Source: Acanthococcus lagerstroemiae (taxonomy: Eukaryota > Arthropoda > Insecta > Hemiptera > Eriococcidae). From it: a DNA stretch of 64,000 bases. The notes below the pieces were generated by a model, which was not told where the DNA came from, did not search any database, and saw nothing but the letters and a program-made list of their open reading frames with translations. Every line of letters begins with the position of its first letter. The first letter of the stretch is position 1. Positions 56,001 to 64,000 of the stretch are shown here, piece by piece. The translations under genes and the position numbers were made by a program. The stretch covers positions 26,729,266 to 26,793,265 of the forward strand of contig CM063114.1 of assembly GCA_031841125.1 (NCBI GenBank), in the 5' to 3' direction.

Positions 56001-57017
56001 CCGAGTATCTACCAGATCAAAAGAATTAAAGTGACGTTTCGTGACTTTTCCGTAACCTCCCAAGATTTTTTTTCAAACCGATATGAGTATAATTTTGCAG
56101 AGTTTATCACACTAAATTCAATAATAAAAAAAAGTACCATATATAATGGATCTTTGAAGAATCAATACCCAATAATATAATATGCAAACAACAAACATTC
56201 TAATTTCTGTTTCTTTGTATCTCTGAATTTTTTCTCATTTAGTTCTATACTCACCACTCAAAATAATTCAGACAGAAATATTTAAGGAAAAGTATTAATG
56301 AGAGAGTAACAATCGACTAATCTATGATTTTAATTCCAATTTAATCAACCGATGCTTGTGTTTTGATACGGTCATTATTCACTATATTTTTACTTGGATT
56401 TTCATGACCTCAGATAATTAGCATGAAAAGCAAAAAACTGTTCATATTAAGCTGTCAATATTTAAACGGTTTTGATTTTTTTTCCAATTTTAGCATTTTA
56501 TATGCTTTTACTACTTACTAGCTATACTTGAGCAAAACCAAAACGAAAAACCCAATGCTCTCCCGACACGAATTCAGTGATTGACATTTCCATGGAAATT
56601 TATTTTAGCATTTTACTTGCTTTTACTACTGGGTACAATTGAGCAAAAAACTTAAAACTCCCCCGACACGCTCCCCGACATGAATTCAGTGGTTGACATT
56701 ACAATCTGCAGCCGTGTTGTTGATAGAAATTTCCATGCCCTCAGACACAAAGCCAGTCCGTTTAGCTCTTCATTTCTTAATAGGATACAAAAGCATACAA
56801 AATGTTACACTGTCTCTGTAGGAAACATGTACTTATTTTTGGGTAGTTGACTGACTGATTAACCGATTGACCTGACTAACTAGGTGATAGTATTTTTGGA
56901 AAATATTCAGTTTTTCCAATGAAAATCCGTGACTTTCCGTGACTTCCGTAACGTATTTTCAAAAATCGTGATTTTCCATGACTTTCCGGGTTTTCCATGG
57001 CGCTGGTAGACACCCTG
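56001..57017. mobile_element. Putative hAT-like element with CAGGGTGTCTACC ends
   Basis: The right end reversed is CAGGGTGTCTACCAG. The left end, GAGTATCTACCAG at 56003, is a weaker match. Both sides carry GTGACTTTCCGTAAC-like phrases inside. An R4 fragment lies at about 56515-56860. Flanking octamers do not match. Confidence 0.45.
56515..56860 (+). repeat. R4 fragment
   Basis: It shares TATACTTGAGCAAAA, CTGCAGCCGTGTTGTTGATA, GAAATTTCCATG and TTTAGCTCTTCAT phrases with the cluster at 45346-47660. ACTTGAGC and CCCGACA phrases recur within it. Confidence 0.55.
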
Positions 57018-59221
57018 CTCTAGACATGTGACGTGAGACGTGCCCGACAGGTTGCCTACGCGATAAATACAGCAGGGGCAAACCAGTTACCATGGAATCT
57101 GAGACTGTAGTTCTTTGTTTTTCTACACGACATTCCACGTTGACATCACTGACATTATAAGACTACCTCCAGCCCGTTTCTATACCAGTTACCTGGGAAT
57201 CTCAGGCTGTAGTTCCCTGTTTCTCTATAATTTCCACACCCAGTTTGTCTGATAGTGACACCACGAAGCCCCCCGAACATGATGGTTAAAAACTAGAGTG
57301 TCATTCGCTTTCTCTTGTCATGACACGTTTACTCCGTCTCCCACTCCCGGCGCCAAGCACGGGACCCACAGCTGGTTCTAAAAATTAGCTAAAAAGGTGA
57401 GTCATCAGATTTTGGAACTGTTTCCCTCATGATTTCCTTCCGGCACCACTGCTGTGCCACCTTGTTTCTGAGGTGCTTCATAAATTTTTCCAGTCTTATT
57501 CTTCTAATCCCTTGTACGAGAATATGGGAAGGGTTGCGAACTAACGATCTGGTGGATCTCTGGATTTCCTATTCAAAACCCTGGGATCACCGGTATAATT
57601 TGACTAGCTATTCAAGATTTTGCAGTTCCGACGAGTACCTTCCAAATCCACATCAAGCTGCCAAGCAGCTCTCGGACATTAATAATAATGCAGCGGGTAC
57701 AAAGAAAAAAAAAAAAAAAAAAAAAAAAACTCCTGGTGCAGGTTAATTTGAAAATAATGTTCGTTCTGTTTGGTTACCCGTTCGAAATCGTTTCATCGTA
57801 CACTTCCTTCAACGAAATACATATTATATATTTTGGACGGACGCCATTAAGGGCCCCTCACTATTACCTTAATAGACCTATTGTTCATATGTAAACGTCT
57901 TAATATCGTTTATATCGACGGATAAGCATAATTCGTCATTCGAAACTTTCTCAGCGACCGGTGTCACGCTGTTTTTCTATATCTCTATTAGAGGCAGCCA
58001 GTCGAGTGGTCGGAGAGTCGACTTGTACTCGTCCATTACAGCGATCTGTGGCCTGATTAGCGAAATAACGCGGATACACGTTTCTAAAGTCGGGGGTAAT
58101 TAATTTCGGACACGTGTGTGGATTAAGGTGCGAGCCGCCGTGCAAGGGTCCGGGGGCTGTGGCCGGCGCGTGTGGTGCCCGATCGAGAAGCCAACTTTGG
58201 CAGTTCGCGTTGCCGTGCGACTTAATTGCGACGGCGACGCTTGCGGACGCACAGCGAGGGTACACGGTACACGGCGGAAGGTTTGAAAAATTCGATAAAT
58301 ATAGCGGCGCGTCTTGACAGCGGCTTCTCAACTGCGAAGGAAGAAGATTTTGAGAACTCGCAAGAGATTTACATAATAATTGGATACGGCTTCTCTTACC
58401 ATTCGTTTTTGAACTTTACACCAGCCCTCCCCCGCCCCCTCGCGTTCGGCATTTCGCCTCGTTATTTTCATCTGCTTTCGTCAATTCCCAAAGCTTATTA
58501 AAGTATTCTCTTCTGCAAAAGTTGATGCTTTCGGTTACCTGACCAACGGGAAGCCGGCGATGCCGAAACCGGTCGAACATCTCGGCGAATTTGATTATTT
58601 TAATTGGGTCTGCCAAGGAAAAAAAGAAGACCGCTCGTAATTAACGAAGGTTGCGGGGGTATTACTGCATCTTGGCGTGCTACAATATATTAAATCGGTA
58701 AGACCGGCTAAAAAAATAATTTAAAAAACTCTCCCCCGGCAAATAGCGACCTGGGATATGGACAAACTGCCGAGCGAATTTAGCTAAAGAAGTCCTCTAA
58801 GTGTTTCATGAAGGGAAGAGAAGAAGGGGAGACTGAGAAAAATAGAAAGAATAAAAGTAAGAATGTGTACAAGGAATCGTGCTGTATTGCCTGTCCGTTG
58901 GGAAAATCTGAGTCGAAACTGAAAAAAAAAAAGCAATTGAGTTCAACAACGGAAGTATATGAAGTGTTATACTGGAAGTAAAATGCCATTTTATTCTTCA
59001 CTATGCCCCAGAACGACAGCGTCGGATCGAAACGGAACTAAGTCAGCGCTCACCAGAAATTCTTACGAGTTGAAACGACGGGCATTTTGCATAGTTGTTG
59101 TTTTTTTTTGGTCTTTTTTTTTTCTTTTCCTTGGGAGTGGTTAGGGCACACAAAGCCAACTCGAAGTATGTAAATTCCCCACTAAGAGGCACGAATAGGT
59201 ATTTCTTCTGCATTTATTTTT
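57018..59221. other. Intergenic sequence with a GC-rich, CpG-containing patch
   Basis: A run of 25 A occurs at 57705-57729 and could be an old retroposed tail, but nothing recognisable lies upstream. From about 57950 to 58640 the sequence is distinctly GC-richer, with many CpGs (for example GTGCGAGCCGCCGTGC and GCGACGGCGACGCTTGCGG). It holds open frames on both strands (126 codons minus, 67 plus) that I cannot assign. It may be single-copy DNA near a promoter. Confidence 0.4.
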
Positions 59222-59400
59222 CAGGGTGTCTACTGCATTTGATAGGTAAAAAATATGACTTTAGATGACGTTTATCCAATTTTTTAGTGCTCTCAAAAAA
59301 TTTTTCCTCGCTCAGATCGCTTACTTTTTTGTTACTTCCCTACTTACTTAGATGACCTCTTTTCAAAATAGATGACTTTAGACGAACAGTAGACACCCTG
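59222..59400. mobile_element. hAT-like MITE, 179 bp
   Basis: Both ends are CAGGGTGTCTACTG, a perfect 14-base inverted repeat. Flanking octamers are TTATTTTT and TTTTTATT, of low complexity, so the TSD is only suggestive. The words GATGAC and TTTAGA recur inside. No protein is encoded. Confidence 0.8.
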
Positions 59401-59499
59401 TTTTTATTAAGGACCTAACCAAAATGTTGAGCACTAATACAAAAAACGTATGCAAATTTTCATTGAAAAATATTAATTATTGCTCGAGGAGCTGACAAT

Positions 59500-60130
59500 T
59501 TAAGAGTTTAAGACTCTTTCAAGTTAGATTAATAACTTCGAAACCATTCGAACATCGAACCCCATTCAAGACTACTCGAGCCTTACTTACAACTATTGTA
59601 GACATATTTAGGACTCTCTGCCACTCTTCCAGAATCATTTAAGACTGATACAAATATATTTAAGACCCTTTACTATTCTTCTAAGATCGTTTAAGACTGT
59701 AACAGGCCAGATTGAGACGACTTCAAACTTCTCAAAACGTCATACAAATCCATTAAAACTCTTTTAATACCATTTCAAACCGGTTTGAAATTCTTTTACA
59801 CTTCTTTCAGGCTATTTAAGTTTCTCCTAAGGGGTGCTAGCTAATTTTAGACCTGATTGAAACCTCAATATTCTCCAAGTTTTTCGTCGGTCCTTTGAGG
59901 CGCTTTCTGACTTTAATCCGACTTGCTAAGGCTCTTATGTTACTGTTTCAGAACTTTTTCAGGTCGGTTAAGACATTTTGAGAATTTTACAGACTATTAA
60001 CAGCGTTTCAAATTACGTTTAAGACTCTTCAAAATTTCTTGAAAGTTTTTCTATCCTATTTCAAACTCATCTAAAATCTCCTAGATATGTTTCAGGCGCA
60101 CTTCAAGCCTCGTGATAAATATTCCAAATT
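59500..60130 (-). repeat. Degenerate GAGTCTT-type array, reverse orientation
   Basis: TTAAGACTCTT, AGACTGATAC and CATTTCAAAC-like words recur irregularly, the reverse complement of the array at 17630. No constant unit was seen. The following 230 bp (60131-60359) is spacer with a short TA tract at about 60195. Confidence 0.6.
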
Positions 60131-60359
60131 TCATCAAGGGGCGAAAGGGAAAGAAGAAGGTTAAAATGTTCAAGTTTTTACAATTTAAAAAAATATATAT
60201 ATAGAATCAAATTTGTAAAGCCCCACGTTCTTTAGTAAGGAGAAAAAAATACTCATTCTCAAATTTTTAGAGCAATATTAATTACGGTAAAGAAATTTTC
60301 AAAAGAATCTTTTAGAGGGGGTGAGAATGAACCTAGCTCCCCTCTTTCCTCCAGTAGAC

Positions 60360-60852
60360 CCGCAATCTTCAAGATTCTTCTGGATTTGTCAATGATTATT
60401 TCAAGATCAATTAAGATACTCTATTACTCTTTCAAACTCGTTCAAAACTCTTTAAGACTCTTTGGAATTTCTTTTAATTTGCAAAAATTCTTCTACGACT
60501 TAAGCAAATCTGTTCTAAACTTTCTAAGATTCGATGGAACTAGATGAAACCTATTTAAAGATTCTGAAGCAAGTTTGAAATAATCATAAGAAGATTTAAT
60601 ACAACGTGGAATATTCTAAAATTAGTCTGGAGAAGTCTTAAAGAAGTTTTGAGAAGTCTGAAAAAAGGTTGAAAAAACTTTAAGGAGTCTCAGAATCTTA
60701 AACCAAGCTGGTCAAGTCTTAAGAGGGCAGTAACAAGCCTAAAAGTATCTTAAATAGTATTGAACAAGTCTTGAAGCGAGTTAACAAGTCCGAATGGCTC
60801 TCGAAAAGTATGATAAGTGAATCTGAAATAAGAGTCTTGAAGAGTCCAACAG
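60360..60852. repeat. GAGTCTT-type array that changes orientation
   Basis: Up to about 60560 the words are AAGACTCTTT-type (reverse). From about 60620 they are AGTCTTAAAGAAGTTTTGAG-type (forward). The switch suggests an inversion, or two arrays joined head to head. Confidence 0.6.
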
Positions 60853-61463
60853 CTAGAGACGAAACTTGACTTTCAGTTTGGAGGAGTGGAGAACAAAAAT
60901 TTGCCGACAAATATTTTTTGAAAACTAAAAATTTGCCGACAAAATTTTTTAAAAATTTGAAAAGTTGCTGATTTTTTAATCAAAATATTTTTTAATCGAA
61001 AACATAATAAACAAACAAACAAACGTTCTTAGAAACTGAAAAATTCAAATAAACAGTTTCAAAATTTGCCGACTGCCAAATTATAGAGGGGTGTTTTATT
61101 CCCCTCCCCCAATAGTTTTGTCTTTACAAATGCTGATTAGAACTTTATCCCGTAAGTACTCACATTTACGCACATGAACGTACCCTAGTCTGGGAGGGTA
61201 AGCCGGAAGGATGTTAGGAATTCTTGAAAGGATTTTTCCTGAATTTCCTCTGATTCGTCTCCTAAACTGGTTCCATTAAAATCAGTGGAAAAAACCCTGC
61301 AAAGTTTCAGGTCGATCAGATTAGGGGAATCCTTACTACAAGCTCCTTTTCGTTCTTATGGGAAAAACACATCGAGTTTTGACTTTTGTTCTAGACTAAA
61401 TTTTCCTCCTATATTCACCAGGACCAAAGACAACTTTTAGATTTTAATAAAATGTTCAACTTT
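60853..61463 (+). mobile_element. Composite repeat R3 copy 2
   Basis: It aligns with 28666-29612 minus the SINE, through GAGACGAAACTTGACTTTCA, AATAAACAGTTTCAAAATTT, CCCTAGTCTGGGAGGGTAAG and TTTTAATAAAATGTTCAACT. The hAT part ends at about 61126. It is inserted beside a GAGTCTT array rather than a CCAAAT array, showing that R3 is mobile or was copied with its MITE. Confidence 0.7.
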
Positions 61464-61665
61464 CTCAAATTTCAGGCTCTAGATTAAACAGAGAATCTAA
61501 TAGAAACAGAATAATCATTGAACTTCAAAATTCAACGTTTGCTGTCGACATTCAGATTTTCGAAATGTCTTCCACACTTCAGCTTTGATCACGTTCGATA
61601 CTCAGCTTGAAAGCTTCGCCTTTTGACTGACTAGTCTCTGACAGGAGTCCAGGGTACTAAATTTT
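61464..61665. other. Spacer, nothing recognised
   Basis: Short spacer between R3 copy 2 and the solo hAT MITE; no feature supported. Confidence 0.5.
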
Positions 61666-61929
61666 CAGAAATGAAATCTGACTTCCAGTTTGGGGAGGTG
61701 GTGAAGAAAAATTTGCCTACAAATATTTTTTACAAACTAAAAATCCACCGACAGAATTTTTAAAAAATAAAAAATTTATCGATTTTTTAATCGAAATATT
61801 TTTTAGCTGAAAAAAAAATCAAACAAACATTCATAAGAAATGAAAAATTCAACTGAACAGTTTCAAAATTTGCCAAATGCCAAATTATTGCGGGGAGACT
61901 CCCCCCCCCGCCCCATAGTTTCGTTTCTG
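61666..61929 (+). mobile_element. Solo hAT MITE of the R3 type, 264 bp
   Basis: It starts CAGAAATGAAATCTGAC and ends ATAGTTTCGTTTCTG; the reversed end CAGAAACGAAACTAT pairs with the start. The interior matches the first parts of 28666 and 60853. The octamers outside, TAAATTTT and CCAACAGC, differ, so the TSD is lost. Confidence 0.65.
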
Positions 61930-62329
61930 CCAACAGCACTGTTAGGAATTCTAAAACACGTCTGAATAAAATATAAGAAATCTAAAACATTTTTCCACAA
62001 ATTTAAAAAAAAACAGTGTGCTAAGTAAGAAGGGTATGAGGATATCCCCCTCCCAGAACCAGAGGAAGAAACCTTTTCGTTCCATTTTTTGGCCTGAAAT
62101 GCTCTTTTTTTTTTGCATGTGAACTTAAAATTAGGATTTGAGTTTGGGCAAAATGTTGACGAGATCGGTTTTTCTTTTTTTTTGTTGCCTCGCCAAATTG
62201 AAATTTAGAGCTAAATTAGATCCGCTATTATTTTACATACAACATTTTATCTATCCCTTCCCTCTCTCGATTGTCCTATTTATGCTACTGTAAATAATAA
62301 GGTTATAGTATTTTGAAAAAATCTGGCCA
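61930..62329. other. Spacer, nothing recognised
   Basis: AT-rich sequence with A and T tracts. No gene, RNA or element was supported. Confidence 0.5.
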
Positions 62330-63240
62330 ATTTTTGATAAGGCCTCGAAAAGTCCTAAACAAGCTTGAAAAAGCCTTTGAAGAGTTTTCAGGTCTTGAAC
62401 CGGTACAAATGAGTTTGTAGATAGGTCTAAAATAGTCTTGAAAGGACATTGGCAAGTGTGAAAGAAGCCTTGAATAGTTAACTAATTCTTAAACAAGCTT
62501 GGAAAAATCTTACCCGTCTAAATAAGACCTGAAACAGCTTGAAGCGAGCCCAAAAGTGAGTAAGGAGTTTGAAACAAGGCTGCAAAAATCTTAAACAGAA
62601 TCTTGAAGTCAGGAAAAATCTTAAAGAGTTTAAAATATGACGGCACGAATCTAAAAAAAGTTTCAAAAAGTTCTAGCGAAGACTAGGGAAATCTCGAAGA
62701 AGTTATGAAGTCTTAAGGAAGTCTGGGAGAGTCCTAATGAAGTTTTGTAAAGACACAGACAAATTCTATAGAGCCTCTGAGTCTTGATGGGTCTTACAGC
62801 AGTTTGAATAAGTCTGTAGGAGTCTTGATTAAATCTTGAAAAGCAAGGGTCTCGCGAACAGAGAGGGATGCCGCACCACACCCATCCCCTTCGATCGGCA
62901 AGGTCGGCAAATTTAGGTGATCACTTGAGAAATTCAAGCATGGATATTTTTTTTTGCTTACGGGTATCAACTTGGCAAACTCGGCAGCTGATTTCGGGTT
63001 CCGGTCAGGTCGGCAAATTTGCGCTTTGCTCCCCCCCCCCCTTCCTATCAAGAATGGTCTCGCGAGGCCTCCGTTGAAAGTCCTAAATAACTTTGACAAA
63101 GCCTTAAAAAGTTTCAAGTTTCAGAGAATCATTAATCAGTCTAAATGAGTCTGCAAAAGCCTCAGAGAAATCTTGAAGAAGTGCGGAAGAACTTTCAAGA
63201 TTTTGTTTCAAGTCTGGTATAAAGTCTTCACCAGCAGTAA
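62330..63240 (+). repeat. Degenerate GAGTCTT-type tandem array
   Basis: AAGTCTTAAGGAAGTCTGGG, GAGTCTTGATGGGTCTTAC and similar words recur. The array is interrupted by the insertion at 62858-63055. Confidence 0.65.
62858..63055. mobile_element. Unclassified 198-bp insertion with 10-bp direct repeats
   Basis: GGTCTCGCGA occurs exactly at 62848-62857 and 63056-63065, flanking GC-richer sequence unlike the array. Inside, AGGTCGGCAAATTT is present twice (about 62898 and 63008) and a C run lies near the right end. No inverted ends were found, so a SINE-like or other retroposed insert is possible. Confidence 0.45.
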
Positions 63241-64000
63241 AACTTTCGGTTTCTCAGGTGAACCAGATAAAAAATGTTACTGAACAATGAAATTCCGTGC
63301 ATTATTTGTGTATCGAAACACAACTTTCCAAAACATCACTTAAATTCAAAAAACGTATTCTTAAATAAACGCTGTTTTCATTCTTCGGCTTCACGATAGT
63401 TTGCAGCCCAGCTGAAGATGGGCGAAACTGACTCGATTCGTTAACTCAGGAAAGAAAACTACATCGTAACGTAAATACCCCGCAGAAAATAGAAAGTAAT
63501 CACCCCGAAAAACGGATTTTTTCGAAAATAAATGACATCTGAAGCAAAAGACAGAGAGATGATGAAACAAACTGCTGCAAGTCGCAAACATGTGCCAAAA
63601 AACGTTTCGCTCTCGCTCGGTATTTATGGGCCGGCAAATTTCGAAAATTTCGCAGCCAAATGTTAGTCACAAAAGTTCACTCTACAGCACTATAAATTTC
63701 GCAAATTCAACTCGAACAAGATCGATTCTCGCAACACAATTTAGAACGAAATTTTTTCGGCTATACGTGGAACGTTTATTAAAAATTGTACGTATAAGTT
63801 TTCGTGAAGGATGAACGTGCCAAAACCAAATAATTAGAGACGCAGCAAAAGCCTCGGGTAACTTTGCGAGTCTTGAGTTGTTTTCAGCTTAATGCAGTTT
63901 CCATGTATGTAAGCAGTTAAGCATTCGTGGGCTAGTACACTGTAGAAGATTGAACAAACTTTTGTGGCACGTACATGATAAATCTTGATTTTCTCAAATG
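63241..64000. other. Intergenic sequence to the window end, no gene seen
   Basis: No recognised protein, RNA gene or element. Short frames at 63391-63591 (minus) and 63590-63814 (plus) carry no motif. Confidence 0.5.

Noticed and set aside
57429..57746. 105-codon ORF ending in poly-Lys
   Set aside because: The Lys run is the 25-A tract, and the rest has no domain.

Overview
The window reads as repeat-dominated intergenic DNA from an animal nuclear genome, most likely an arthropod and probably an insect. The evidence is AT-rich sequence with no dense coding, a tRNA-derived SINE, RTE-like LINE remnants, a pogo/jerky-type transposon whose transposase ends in a PHD finger, and many hAT-type miniature elements with 8-bp target-site duplications (TSDs). 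I cannot name the species. I found no intact host gene. The longest open frames are short, and the only recognisable proteins are decayed transposon and LINE fragments. Two weak host-gene hints remain: a 112-bp exon-like segment on the minus strand (51999-52110) and a TATA-ORF-AATAAA arrangement (12971-13300).

Layout, left to right. 1-3.75 kb holds a small hAT-like element and a 180-bp palindromic element. 3757-7218 is a 3.46-kb TA-flanked transposon with a broken pogo-like transposase; a 1.4-kb hAT element has landed just before its stop codon. 10.5-12.2 kb is an array rich in TCGA motifs, interrupted by a SINE and a hAT MITE, followed by a dimeric 330-bp repeat. 16452-17352 is a TA-flanked MITE. 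Two inverted copies of one TIR element lie at 18.3-18.9 and 22.9-23.9 kb; the second carries a nested MITE, so the first shows the empty site. Between them an RTE-like LINE 3' end is split by a SINE with a perfect 14-bp TSD. 28.0-30.6 kb is a degenerate CCAAAT-type array, itself interrupted by another repeat that contains a SINE. 32357-34176 is a non-autonomous hAT-like element.

The most striking structure is 36103-41997, a head-to-tail tandem duplication of about 2.95 kb. The copies differ at only a handful of places. The breakpoints lie in and beside a LINE and share AAAA microhomology. Each unit carries the same two MITEs, already inserted before the duplication. The LINE continues to about 43865 with two more insertions.

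45.3-48.4 kb is an unclassified CAGTTCAGTT-rich repeat cluster. Several clean MITEs follow (46755, 48512, 48824, 54847 and 59222), together with a higher-order satellite at 52.2-53.46 kb and a second array at 54.3-56.0 kb. Degenerate GAGTCTT-type arrays recur at 17.6, 24.7, 35.1, 59.5, 60.4 and 62.3 kb, in both orientations.

Nothing here forms a working multi-gene pathway. The value of the window is its layered record of insertions, duplications and satellite growth, in which target-site duplications and empty-site paralogues give the relative order of many events.
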